Shown here: piece after piece, positions 1 through 7,079 of the stretch
Layout: every line of letters begins with the position of its first letter
How positions within the stretch are numbered: the stretch's first letter is position 1
Assembly: GCA_964517075.1 (NCBI GenBank)
Contig: CAZFAT010000340.1
Span: 1 to 9,293 of the forward strand
Direction of reading: 5' to 3'
From: CAZFAT01 sp964517075
GTDB taxonomy: Bacteria; Acidobacteriota; Vicinamibacteria; Vicinamibacterales; SCN-69-37
Length of the DNA stretch: 9,293 nucleotides
Translations under genes and position numbers: made by a program
The notes under the pieces: generated by a model
The model's database searches: none
What the model saw: the letters and a program-made list of their open reading frames with translations, nothing else
Told to the model about the DNA's origin: nothing

Positions 1-495
1 TTCGTGCTGGGCACGGTCCTGCAGACGCTGTGCGCGGTGCAGCTCGGGTGGTTCCGGCCGAGCTTCGCGCCGGAACTGGGGCTCGCCACGTACATCCTCC
101 CGGCCATCGTCCTGGCGTCCCTCTCGCTCGCGACCGCGTTGCGGCTCACGCGAACCGCGGTGGCCGAGAATCTCCGCGCCGATTACGTCCGGACCGCGCG
201 CGCGAAGGGCCTGACCGGACGCCGCGTCGTGGGCGTGCACGTGCTTCGCAATTCGTTGATCCCTGTCGTCACCTTCATCGGCGTCGAGTTCGGCAACCTG
301 ATGAGCGGCGCGATTGTCACCGAAGGCATCTTCAACATCCCGGGCGTGGGCGGCCGGCTGTTCCAGGGCATCCGCCTCGAAGACGGGCCCCTCGTCGTGA
401 CCATCGTCAGCGTGCTGGTCCTCATCTATCTGCTCTCGAACCTGCTGGTCGACCTGCTCTACGCGGTGCTCGACCCGAGGATCCGCCATGAATGA
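1..495 (+). CDS. dppB: Dipeptide/oligopeptide ABC importer permease, DppB/OppB type (5' partial)
   Basis: This is the C-terminal 164 residues of an inner-membrane permease that, with DppC, forms the channel of a peptide or nickel-type ABC importer. The frame is open at the window edge, so the start lies upstream; family members are usually about 310-340 residues, so roughly half is visible. Three hydrophobic segments are seen at about fragment residues 30-50, 87-107 and 131-155. Between the first two is the cytoplasmic EAA-type coupling loop (about 54-88, with the ADYVRTARAKGL core) that contacts the ATPases. The end, LLYAVLDPRIRHE, is typical of DppB proteins. It overlaps the next gene by 8 bp, which indicates one operon. 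The transported substrate cannot be told from this fragment: dipeptide, oligopeptide, nickel and sugar-peptide importers share the fold. The sequence looks closest to actinobacterial homologues from memory, not from a search. Confidence 0.93.
   Translation, partial: FVLGTVLQTLCAVQLGWFRPSFAPELGLATYILPAIVLASLSLATALRLTRTAVAENLRADYVRTARAKGLTGRRVVGVHVLRNSLIPVVTFIGVEFGNLMSGAIVTEGIFNIPGVGGRLFQGIRLEDGPLVVTIVSVLVLIYLLSNLLVDLLYAVLDPRIRHE
477..487 (+). promoter_or_regulatory. Ribosome binding site for dppC
   Basis: GAGGAT begins at 477 and lies inside the last codons of dppB, with a 7-nt gap between GAGG and the ATG at 488. This supports the 488 start and coupling of dppC translation to dppB. Confidence 0.6.
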
Positions 496-1366
496 CCCGG
501 CGCGCCTCGATCGCCCGCGCAGCCTGAGCGACGACGCCTGGCACGACCTGCGGCGGAATCCGGTGTTCTGGGCCGCCGCGGCGGTCGCGGTGCTGATGAT
601 GCTGCTGGCGCTCGCGCCGCAATGGTTCAGCGCGACCGACGCGCGGACGGCCGATTGCTCGCTCGCCAACTCGCTCCAGCCGCCGGGCGCCTCGCACTGG
701 TTCGGCTTCGACAAGCAGGGCTGCGACGTCTACGCGCGCGTGGTCTACGGCGCCCGGTCGTCGATTCTCGTCGGCGTCTTCTCCACGGCCCTGACGGGCG
801 TCGTCGCGCTGCTGGTTGGCATGCTGGCCGGATTCTTCCGCGGCTGGGTGGACGCCGTGCTCGCGCGGCTGATCGACATCGTCCTCGGCATCCCGCTGCT
901 GCTCGGCGCCATCGTCGTCGCGAAGGCGCTCGCCGCGCAGGACGCCGGCATCGGGCCCGTCGTCCTGGCGCTCGGGTTGCTGGGCTGGACGACGGCGGCG
1001 CGCATCGTGCGGTCGTCGGTGATCGCGGCACGGGATCAGGACTACGTGCAGGCGGCGCGGATGCTGGGCGCCTCCAACAGCCGGCTCATGGTGCGGCATA
1101 TTCTCCCCAACGCGCTGGCGCCGACCATCGTGGTCCTGACGATCGCGCTGGGCACGTTCATCGCGATGGAAGCGACGCTGTCGTTCCTCGGCGTCGGCCC
1201 GAAGCACACGATTTCCTGGGGCGCCGACATCGCCGAGGCGCAGCGCTGGATCCGTGAAGCGGCCTACCCCCTGCTCTTTCCGGCCGGGTTCCTCACCGCC
1301 ACCGTGCTGGCCTTCATCACGCTGGGCGACGCCATCCGCGAAGCGTTCGATCCGAGGCTCCGGTAG
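488..1366 (+). CDS. dppC: Dipeptide/oligopeptide ABC importer permease, DppC/OppC type
   Basis: This 292-residue protein is the second channel subunit and pairs with DppB in the cytoplasmic membrane. It has the OppC-type N-terminal arrangement: a short cytoplasmic tail, a first membrane helix at about 26-45, then an external segment (about 46-90) ending in FGFDKQGCDVYARVVYGAR, the family hallmark normally seen as G-T-D-x-x-G-R-D. Further hydrophobic stretches lie at about 92-116, 124-147, 155-177, 207-235 and 260-282. The EAA coupling loop is at about 180-213 (core DYVQAARMLGAS, then LPNALAP). Length is normal. The external segment holds two cysteines, C57 and C79, which could form a disulfide; this is inference. 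The ATG is preceded by GAGG at suitable spacing and overlaps dppB by 8 bp. The next gene starts 3 bp after the stop. Substrate is undetermined. Confidence 0.95.
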   Translation: MNDPARLDRPRSLSDDAWHDLRRNPVFWAAAAVAVLMMLLALAPQWFSATDARTADCSLANSLQPPGASHWFGFDKQGCDVYARVVYGARSSILVGVFSTALTGVVALLVGMLAGFFRGWVDAVLARLIDIVLGIPLLLGAIVVAKALAAQDAGIGPVVLALGLLGWTTAARIVRSSVIAARDQDYVQAARMLGASNSRLMVRHILPNALAPTIVVLTIALGTFIAMEATLSFLGVGPKHTISWGADIAEAQRWIREAAYPLLFPAGFLTATVLAFITLGDAIREAFDPRLR

Positions 1367-1369
1367 CCC

Positions 1370-2362
1370 ATGGCAACCGATGCCCTGCTCGACGTCGAGG
1401 ACCTGTTCGTCGAATTCCATACCCGCGACGGGGTCGCACGGGTCATCAACGGGGCGTCGTTTCACCTACATCGCGGCGAGACGCTGGCGCTGCTCGGCGA
1501 GTCGGGCTCGGGCAAGTCGGTGACCGCGCAGGCGATCCTGGGGATTCTGGAGACGCCTCCCGCGGTGATTCGATCGGGCGCGATCCGCTTCGAGGGCGCC
1601 AATCTCCTCGCGCTTCCGGAACAGGCCCGGCGCGACGTGCGCGGCCGCGACATCGCGATGATCTTCCAGGACGCGTTGTCGGCCCTGAACCCGGTCTTCC
1701 CCGTCGGCTGGCAGATTGCGGAGCCGCTCATCCACCGCGCCGGCCTGTCGCGGAAGGACGCCCTCGAGCGCGCCATCGGCCTGATGGAGCGCGTGCACAT
1801 CCCGGGCGCCCGGAGCCGCGTGCACGACTACCCGCATCAGTTCTCGGGCGGAATGCGGCAGCGGGTCATGATTGCGATGGCGCTCGCGCTGAACCCGAAG
1901 GTGCTGATTGCCGACGAGCCGACCACGGCCCTCGACGTCACCGTCCAGGCGCAGATCATGGACCTGCTGGCGGAGCTTCGACGCGACGCCAACCTCGCGC
2001 TGATGTTGATCACGCACGACCTGGGTGTGGTCGCCGACGTCGCCGATCGGATCGCCGTCATGTACGCCGGCCGCATCGTGGAACACGCGGGCGTGCACGC
2101 GCTTTACGAGGCGCCGGCCCACCCCTACACGCGAGGCCTGCTGGATTCCATCCCGCGCATCGATCAGCGCGGCGAGACGTTGGCCACGATTCCCGGCCTG
2201 CCGCCCAACCTGCTCCACATTCCGTCCGGCTGCCCCTTCCATCCGCGGTGCCGCTCCGCGCAGCCGATTTGTGTCGAACAGCCACCGCCCGTGGTCGGGC
2301 TCGCGGGCGGGCGGACGAGCCTGTGTCACTTCGCCGACGAGGTGGTGCGTGAGCGCCGCTGA
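1370..2362 (+). CDS. dppD: Peptide ABC importer ATP-binding protein, DppD/OppD type
   Basis: This 330-residue cytoplasmic ATPase forms one half of the motor of the importer. Visible motifs are Walker A GESGSGKS (43-50), Q-loop Q100, signature FSGGMRQ (158-164), Walker B VLIADEP (178-184) with catalytic E183, D-loop ALD, and H-loop H216. The C-terminal oligopeptide-transporter domain follows (AHPYTRGLL at about 250-258). It carries four cysteines, C288, C294, C301 and C319 (C-x5-C-x6-C-x17-C), the pattern linked to a 4Fe-4S cluster in this family. M-x-R-Q after the signature and TTALDVT are typical of the DppD rather than the DppF partner. The ATG lies 3 bp after the dppC stop; the nearest GAGG (1354-1357) is rather far at 12 nt, so coupling to dppC probably helps initiation. 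All catalytic residues are intact. Confidence 0.96.
   Translation: MATDALLDVEDLFVEFHTRDGVARVINGASFHLHRGETLALLGESGSGKSVTAQAILGILETPPAVIRSGAIRFEGANLLALPEQARRDVRGRDIAMIFQDALSALNPVFPVGWQIAEPLIHRAGLSRKDALERAIGLMERVHIPGARSRVHDYPHQFSGGMRQRVMIAMALALNPKVLIADEPTTALDVTVQAQIMDLLAELRRDANLALMLITHDLGVVADVADRIAVMYAGRIVEHAGVHALYEAPAHPYTRGLLDSIPRIDQRGETLATIPGLPPNLLHIPSGCPFHPRCRSAQPICVEQPPPVVGLAGGRTSLCHFADEVVRERR
2339..2351 (+). promoter_or_regulatory. Ribosome binding site and GTG that set the dppF start
   Basis: GAGG at 2339-2342 is followed by a 6-nt gap and GTG at 2349-2351. The frame is open further upstream, but that stretch lies inside dppD and has no family similarity. This site is the best start and gives a 14-bp overlap with dppD. 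Confidence 0.7.
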
Positions 2363-3383
2363 CGCTGCGGCGGTGCGGCGGGTCCCGGCGCCCGGCCCGC
2401 CCGTGCTCGAGGTCGACGACCTCGTGAAGCACTTCCCACTGACCCGCGGCGTGGTGTTCAAGCGGACCACCGGCCTCGTCCGTGCCGTCGACGGCGTCAG
2501 CTTCTCGCTCGGTCGCGGCGAAACGCTGGGGCTCGTCGGCGAGTCCGGCTGCGGCAAGACGACGCTCGCGCGGCTGCTGCTGCGTCTCGACACACCCACC
2601 GCCGGCCGCGCCCGGCTCGACGGGCGCGACATCTTCGCCATGGCTGGCGCGGACCTCCGGGAGTTCCGCCGGAACGTCCAGATGGTGATGCAGGACCCCT
2701 ATACGTCGCTCAACCCACGGATGACCGTAGGGGACATCGTCGGCGAGCCGTTCGAGATTCACCCGGACGCGGCGCCGCGCGGCGCCCGCCAGGCCCGTGT
2801 GCGCGACCTGCTCGCGCGTGTCGGCCTCAGTCCCGAGCACTTCAACCGCTATCCGCACCAGTTCTCGGGCGGTCAGCGCCAGCGGATCGGTATCGCCCGC
2901 GCGCTCGCCCTGTCACCGCGCGTCATCGTCTGCGACGAGCCGGTCTCGGCGCTGGACGTGTCCATCCAGGCGCAGATCATCAACCTGCTCGTGGCGCTGC
3001 AACGCGACCTCGGCGTCTCGTACCTCTTCATCGCGCACGACCTGTCGGTCATCCGCCACATCGCCGACCGCGTGGCCGTGATGTATCTCGGACGGATCGT
3101 GGAGATCGGCACGAACGCCGAGATCTACGACCGGCCGACGCATCCGTACACCCAGGCCCTCCTGTCGGCGGTCCCGGTGCCGGATCCGCGCGCCCGGCAA
3201 CGCCGCCGGCGCATCCGCCTCGACGGCGACGTCCCGTCGCCCGCCGATCCGCCGTCCGGCTGCCGCTTCCGCACGCGCTGCTGGAAGGCGCAGCCCCTCT
3301 GCGCGACGGACGTCCCTCCTCTCGTGCCTCGGCCCGACGCCGACCCGCACCCCTCCGCCTGTCACTTCGCCGCCCATCCCTGA
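2349..3383 (+). CDS. dppF: Peptide ABC importer ATP-binding protein, DppF/OppF type
   Basis: This 344-residue protein is the second ATPase of the importer and pairs with DppD. Motifs are Walker A GESGCGKT (64-71), Q-loop Q115 followed by DPYTSLNPRMTV, signature FSGGQRQRI (172-180), Walker B VIVCDEP (192-198), SALDVSIQAQI after it, and H-loop H230. The segment between about 29 and 50 (FPLTRGVVFKRT...VRAVDGVSF) is the inserted strand typical of DppF. The C-terminal domain includes THPYTQALLSAVP (264-276) and cysteines C305, C311, C318 and C338 (C-x5-C-x6-C-x19-C), again the Fe-S type pattern. The GTG start was chosen because a good GAGG sits 6 nt upstream and the DppF homology begins at about residue 18. 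It overlaps dppD by 14 bp and is the last importer gene, followed by hairpins and an unrelated gene. Confidence 0.95.
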   Translation: MSAADAAAVRRVPAPGPPVLEVDDLVKHFPLTRGVVFKRTTGLVRAVDGVSFSLGRGETLGLVGESGCGKTTLARLLLRLDTPTAGRARLDGRDIFAMAGADLREFRRNVQMVMQDPYTSLNPRMTVGDIVGEPFEIHPDAAPRGARQARVRDLLARVGLSPEHFNRYPHQFSGGQRQRIGIARALALSPRVIVCDEPVSALDVSIQAQIINLLVALQRDLGVSYLFIAHDLSVIRHIADRVAVMYLGRIVEIGTNAEIYDRPTHPYTQALLSAVPVPDPRARQRRRRIRLDGDVPSPADPPSGCRFRTRCWKAQPLCATDVPPLVPRPDADPHPSACHFAAHP

Positions 3384-3396
3384 AACTTCGCCGCCC
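3364..3396 (+). repeat. 12-bp direct repeat across the dppF stop codon
   Basis: The 12-mer ACTTCGCCGCCC occurs at 3364-3375 inside the last dppF codons and again at 3385-3396 just after the stop. The copies are 21 bp apart. The second copy forms the left arm of the hairpin at 3386-3413. It looks like a small local duplication. Confidence 0.6.
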
Positions 3397-3413
3397 CACG
3401 CGGGTTGGTGAAG
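3386..3413 (+). terminator. Hairpin directly after dppF, possible terminator
   Basis: CTTCGCC (3386-3392) can pair with GGTGAAG (3407-3413) through seven pairs with one G-U wobble. An inner CCC/GGG stem closes an ACGC loop. It begins two bases after the dppF stop. No T-tract follows, so it may be an mRNA 3' stabiliser or a weak terminator rather than a classic intrinsic terminator. Confidence 0.35.
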
Positions 3414-3419
3414 CGATGG

Positions 3420-3454
3420 CGCCGCGGGGTGTCTACCCGGACCCGCCCGCGGCG
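3420..3454 (+). terminator. GC-rich hairpin between the importer operon and the next gene
   Basis: CGCCGCGGG (3420-3428) and CCCGCGGCG (3446-3454) form a perfect 9-bp stem with a 17-nt loop. An alternative small GGGT/ACCC stem lies at 3427-3438. The downstream bases are only weakly T-rich (GGCTTTC). Its place between two functionally unrelated genes favours a terminator role, but termination is not proven. I see no convincing promoter in the rest of this 125-bp spacer. Confidence 0.4.
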
Positions 3455-3497
3455 TAGTGGCTTTCAGTCGGACACTCCGGCGCGACCATCGCCGGCC

Positions 3498-3511
3498 GTG
3501 AGGCGCGTGTG
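3498..3511 (+). promoter_or_regulatory. Ribosome binding site for the MacB/FtsX-type permease
   Basis: GTGAGG (3498-3503) lies 5 nt before the GTG at 3509. The resulting N-terminus, MTNLFRDLQFGLRM, matches the usual start of this permease family, which fixes the start. Confidence 0.6.
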
Positions 3512-5920
3512 ACCAACCTCTTCAGAGATCTGCAGTTTGGACTCCGGATGATCGGCAAGCGTCCGGGAACCTCGCTCCTCGCCGTCGTCGCGCTCGGTCT
3601 CGGCATCGGGCTGACCACGACGATGTTCAGCATCGTGCACGGGGTGTTTCTGCGGGGACTGCCGTTCGAGGAGTCGAATCGGATCCTCTATGTGGGCCGG
3701 CGGACCGCCTCGCAGCCCGGAACGAGCAACGCCGAACCCCTCCCGCCGCACGACTTCCTCGATTACCAGGCCACGCAGCAGAGCTTCGAGAGCCTCGCCG
3801 GGTTCACCCAGATGAGCGTGAACGTATCGGGCGGACTCGCGCCCGAACGCTATCGAGCGGCGCGCATCACGACGAACACGCTGCGGGTGCTGCGGGTCGT
3901 GCCCGTCCTCGGCCGCGACTTCAACGACGCGGACAGTCAGCCGGGCGCGCCGCCGGTCGCGCTCATCAGCCACCGCGTGTGGGCGTCGCAGTTCGAGAAG
4001 GATCCGGGCGTGCTCAACCAGCCTGTCCGCATCAACGGGACGCCCACCACCATCGTGGGCGTCGTGCCGGAGCGATTCGGGTTTCCGCAATCGCAGGACC
4101 TGTGGCAGCCGGTGCAGATCACACGGCCCGACACCCGCGGGGATGGACAGCGCCTGCAATCCTTCGGACGGCTGAAGGCCGGGCGATCCCGGGCGGAAGC
4201 CCAGACCGACCTCGTCGCGATCGCCGCGCGCCTCGAGCAGCAGTATCCAGAAAACAAGGGCATGACCATCCAGGTGCAGCCGTACGTGGAGCGCTTCATC
4301 GGCCGGGAGCCGCGCGTCACGCTCACGGCCATGCTGGGTGCGGTCTTTGGCGTCCTGCTCATTGCCTGCGCCAATGTGATGAGCCTGCAACTGGCGCGCG
4401 CGGCGGAGCGGACGAAAGAGTTTGCGGTGCGATCCGCGCTCGGCGCCGGCCGTCGCCAGGTGATGCGCCAGCTTCTGCTCGAGGGGCTGCTGCTCAGCAC
4501 GGGCGGCGCGCTCTTGGGACTCGGCCTGGCGGCCGTCGGCACCGACCTCTTCAACCGCAACATCATGGACACGACGCCGCCCTTCTGGATCGACATCCGC
4601 ATCGACCGGACGGTGCTCGGGTTCGTCGTCGCGCTCACCGTCATCGCGACGGTGGTCTCGAGCCTGGTGCCCGCGCTGCGCGCCACGCGGCTGAACCTCA
4701 ACGCGGCGCTGAATGACGAGGGGCGGGGCAACACCGGGCTGCAGATGGGCCGGTTCAGTCGCTGGCTGGTCATCGGCGAAGTGCTGCTGTCGTGCGCCCT
4801 GCTCGTCGTGTCCGGGCTGATGATCAAGAGCGTCGTCTCGCTCGGCCGCATCGAGTACCCGTTTGCCACGACCAACGTGATGATGGCGACCTTCACGCTC
4901 GACGAATCGAAATATCCCACCGACGCGGACACCGCACAGATCCTGACGCGGCTCGAAGAGCGCTGGGCGTCCGTGCCCGGCGTGCGCCGCGCCGCCGTGT
5001 CCAGCGGGCTGCCCGGCCAGAGCGGCGGCAGCCTCATGCTGCTCGAGGGGCGGACCTACGCCTCGGACAACGAGCGGCCGAACGTGCTGCGCATGGCCGC
5101 ATCGCCGGCCGTCTTCGATACCCTCAAGATACCAATCCTGCGCGGCCGTGCCTTCTCGCGGACCGACGTCGTCGGGGCGCCGCTCGTGGCCCTTGTGGAC
5201 ATGGCGTTCGTGACGAAGTTCTTTGCCAACGACGAACCGCTCGGCAAGCGCCTGAAGCTGAGCGGTACCCCCGATGCGCCCTGGTGGACCATCATCGGCG
5301 TCGTGCCCACGCTCGCCGCCGACCGACGCCAGAACGACCTCAGCGAGGGTGTGTACGTCCCGCTCGCGCAGAGCCCCAGCCGCTTCGTCACGGTCCTCGC
5401 GGCCACGGCCGGCCCGCCGCTCGGCGTGGCGCCCTACATCCGGGCCGCGGCGCGCGAGATCGACCAGGACCTGCCGATTTCGAACGCCACGACGGTGGAG
5501 ACGCAGCTCCACACGCGCAACTGGCACATCCGCGTCTTCGGCACCCTGTTCATGTCCTTCGGTGTGGCCGCGCTGCTCCTCGCGAGCGCCGGCCTCTACG
5601 GCGTGATGGCCTTCAGCGTGCGCCGGCGCACGCAGGAAATCGGCGTCCGCATCGCGCTCGGCGCCACACGGGCCAGCATCGTGCGGATGGTCGTGTGGGA
5701 GGGACTCTGGCGCGTCGCGCTCGGCGTTGCCCTCGGCCTCGTGCCCGCCTACTTCCTCGGCGGGCTCATGGAGGCGCTCTTCTTCCGCGTCAGCCAGGGC
5801 GACCCCGTCGTCTTCGGCCTCACGGTCGCCGCCCTCCTCGGTTCGGGCCTCGCCGCCTCGATGGTCCCTGCGGTGCGCGCGGCATCCGTCGATCCGCTGA
5901 TTGCGCTGAAGGAATCCTAG
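3509..5920 (+). CDS. MacB/FtsX-type ABC permease, two-module (ADOP-like), no adjacent ATPase
   Basis: This 803-residue inner-membrane protein has two MacB-type periplasmic core plus FtsX permease modules in one chain. The N-terminal amphipathic start (LFRDLQFGLRMIGKRPG) leads into a first helix at about 21-45. A periplasmic domain follows to about 265, then helices at about 271-295, 320-345 and 368-390. The second module starts with a helix at about 418-440, a periplasmic domain to about 670, then helices at about 677-700, 730-755 and 767-788. The two FtsX cores repeat the same motif: ERTKEFAVRSALGAGRRQV (300-318) and RRTQEIGVRIALGATRASI (706-724). Each module ends with the conserved P-A-x-R-A (PALRATRLN; PAVRAASVDPLIALKES at the C-terminus). 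Length is normal for the acidobacterial family. There is no ATPase next to it, as is common for this group. Substrate is unknown; MacB relatives move peptides, lipoproteins or macrolides, and the role here cannot be deduced. Confidence 0.9.
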   Translation: MTNLFRDLQFGLRMIGKRPGTSLLAVVALGLGIGLTTTMFSIVHGVFLRGLPFEESNRILYVGRRTASQPGTSNAEPLPPHDFLDYQATQQSFESLAGFTQMSVNVSGGLAPERYRAARITTNTLRVLRVVPVLGRDFNDADSQPGAPPVALISHRVWASQFEKDPGVLNQPVRINGTPTTIVGVVPERFGFPQSQDLWQPVQITRPDTRGDGQRLQSFGRLKAGRSRAEAQTDLVAIAARLEQQYPENKGMTIQVQPYVERFIGREPRVTLTAMLGAVFGVLLIACANVMSLQLARAAERTKEFAVRSALGAGRRQVMRQLLLEGLLLSTGGALLGLGLAAVGTDLFNRNIMDTTPPFWIDIRIDRTVLGFVVALTVIATVVSSLVPALRATRLNLNAALNDEGRGNTGLQMGRFSRWLVIGEVLLSCALLVVSGLMIKSVVSLGRIEYPFATTNVMMATFTLDESKYPTDADTAQILTRLEERWASVPGVRRAAVSSGLPGQSGGSLMLLEGRTYASDNERPNVLRMAASPAVFDTLKIPILRGRAFSRTDVVGAPLVALVDMAFVTKFFANDEPLGKRLKLSGTPDAPWWTIIGVVPTLAADRRQNDLSEGVYVPLAQSPSRFVTVLAATAGPPLGVAPYIRAAAREIDQDLPISNATTVETQLHTRNWHIRVFGTLFMSFGVAALLLASAGLYGVMAFSVRRRTQEIGVRIALGATRASIVRMVVWEGLWRVALGVALGLVPAYFLGGLMEALFFRVSQGDPVVFGLTVAALLGSGLAASMVPAVRAASVDPLIALKES

Positions 5921-5932
5921 AAGGGAGGGCCG

Positions 5933-5946
5933 ACTTCCAACTTCCA
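5933..5946 (+). repeat. Tandem heptamer, two copies of ACTTCCA
   Basis: Two perfect head-to-tail copies of ACTTCCA lie in the 56-bp spacer between the permease and the oxidoreductase. Only two units are present, so chance is possible. The 7-bp unit length matches the period of the different repeat at 7113-7147. Confidence 0.5.
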
Positions 5947-5962
5947 CCGTGTCCCGATCGTG

Positions 5963-5979
5963 TACAGTCCCGCGTCATG
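5963..5979 (+). promoter_or_regulatory. Possible -10 element just upstream of the oxidoreductase start
   Basis: TACAGT (5963-5968) resembles a sigma-70 -10 box and ends 8 nt before the ATG at 5977. Transcription would then start at or beside the ATG, giving a leaderless mRNA. This fits the lack of a Shine-Dalgarno in the bases before the ATG. No good -35 box is seen at normal spacing, so support is limited. Confidence 0.35.
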
Positions 5980-7071
5980 ACGCGGACGAAGATTGCCCTG
6001 CTGGGCACGGGATTCATTGCGGACATTCACCTCGAATCGTATCGACGCTTCGTGCCCGAGGCGGAGGTCGTCGCGGTGTTTTCGCGCCGCGCGGCGCGGG
6101 CGGAGACCTTTGCGAGGGCGCACGGGATTCCGCGCTGGTCGATCAGCCTCGACGAGATCATCACCCAGTCCGGCTGTGACGTCGTCGACGTCGGCCTGCC
6201 AAACCTGATGCACCACCGCGCCGTCGTGGCGGCGGCCCATGCCGGCAAGCACGTCATCATCGAAAAGCCGCTGGCGCTGACGCTCGAGCAGGCCGACGAC
6301 ATGATTACGTCGTGCCGGCAGGCCGGCGTGAAACTGATGTACGCCGAGGAGCTGTGTTTCGCGCCGAAGTACGAGCGCGCGCGCACGCTCGTCCAGGAGG
6401 GCGCCATCGGGACCATCTTCCAGATGCGCCAGTGCGAGAAGCACTCGGGGCCGCACAGCGACTGGTTCTACGACATCGACCAGTCGGGCGGCGGCGTGCT
6501 GATGGACATGGGCTGCCACGGCCTGGCCTGGTTCCGCTGGATGCTGGGCGGTCGACCGCGCGCGCGGAGCGTGTACGCCCACCTGCAAGGCGACCTCATC
6601 CACGGCGGCCGCCCCACGCGCTGCGAAGAGAACTCCGTCTGCATCGTCGAGTTCGAGAACGGGGCGATCGGCGTGGCCGAGAACAGCTGGGCCAAGCACG
6701 GCGGCATGGACGACCGCGCTGAGATCTACGGCACCGGCGGTGTCATCTACGCGGATCTGTTCATGGGCAACGCCGCGCTCACCTACAGCCAGCAGGGCTA
6801 CGGCTATGCGATGGAGAAGGCCGGCTCGACGCAGGGCTGGACCTTCACGATCTTCGAGGAAGCCTTCAACCAGGGCTACCCGCAGGAACTGCGCCACTTC
6901 ATCGTCGACTGCGTGCGCGGCGGCCAGGAACCGCGCGTCACCGGGGAGGACGGCCGCGCGGTGCTGGAGATGCTGTACGCGGCCTACGCGAGCGCCCGCA
7001 CGGGACAGAAAGTCCCGCTGCCGTTTCATCCGAAGGTCAGCAAGCCGATTGACCTGTGGCTGCATTCCTGA
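5977..7071 (+). CDS. Gfo/Idh/MocA family NAD(P)-dependent oxidoreductase
   Basis: This 364-residue protein is a probable cytoplasmic sugar, inositol or related polyol dehydrogenase. The N-terminal Rossmann fold carries the dinucleotide motif G10-T-G12-F-I-A15 after a short beta strand. The EKP motif is at 96-98, with K97 the expected catalytic lysine. The C-terminal alpha/beta domain (from about 125) has GGGVLMDMGCH (171-181), giving the usual D177 and H181 near the substrate. Length is normal and there is no signal peptide or Tat motif. The frame is open far upstream inside the preceding gene, but homology starts at this ATG, so the short form is chosen. There is no Shine-Dalgarno; a -10-like box sits just before the start. 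Neighbours give no pathway clue. The segment EKHSGPHSDWFYD (154-166) may help place it in a subfamily; the substrate is not assigned here. Confidence 0.93.
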   Translation: MTRTKIALLGTGFIADIHLESYRRFVPEAEVVAVFSRRAARAETFARAHGIPRWSISLDEIITQSGCDVVDVGLPNLMHHRAVVAAAHAGKHVIIEKPLALTLEQADDMITSCRQAGVKLMYAEELCFAPKYERARTLVQEGAIGTIFQMRQCEKHSGPHSDWFYDIDQSGGGVLMDMGCHGLAWFRWMLGGRPRARSVYAHLQGDLIHGGRPTRCEENSVCIVEFENGAIGVAENSWAKHGGMDDRAEIYGTGGVIYADLFMGNAALTYSQQGYGYAMEKAGSTQGWTFTIFEEAFNQGYPQELRHFIVDCVRGGQEPRVTGEDGRAVLEMLYAAYASARTGQKVPLPFHPKVSKPIDLWLHS

Positions 7072-7079
7072 CCGCAGCC

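Noticed and set aside
2025..2348. Upstream extension of dppF into dppD
   Set aside because: This stretch lies inside the conserved end of dppD in a different frame. The GTG at 2349 has a good ribosome binding site and gives a normal-length protein.
422..2641. Long minus-strand open frames (422-1465 and 1466-2641) opposite the importer genes
   Set aside because: The opposite strand encodes intact family members with full motifs. The minus-strand products are Arg/Ala-rich without recognisable motifs.
3464..5947. 827-codon open frame on the minus strand, antisense to the MacB/FtsX permease
   Set aside because: It mirrors the real gene almost exactly, reads as low-complexity Arg/Glu/His/Gly-rich protein with no domain, and is what GC-rich third positions produce on the opposite strand.
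4792..5976. Long upstream extension of the oxidoreductase frame into the permease gene
   Set aside because: The extension overlaps conserved permease sequence in another frame and is Arg-rich without homology. The Rossmann fold begins right after the ATG at 5977.
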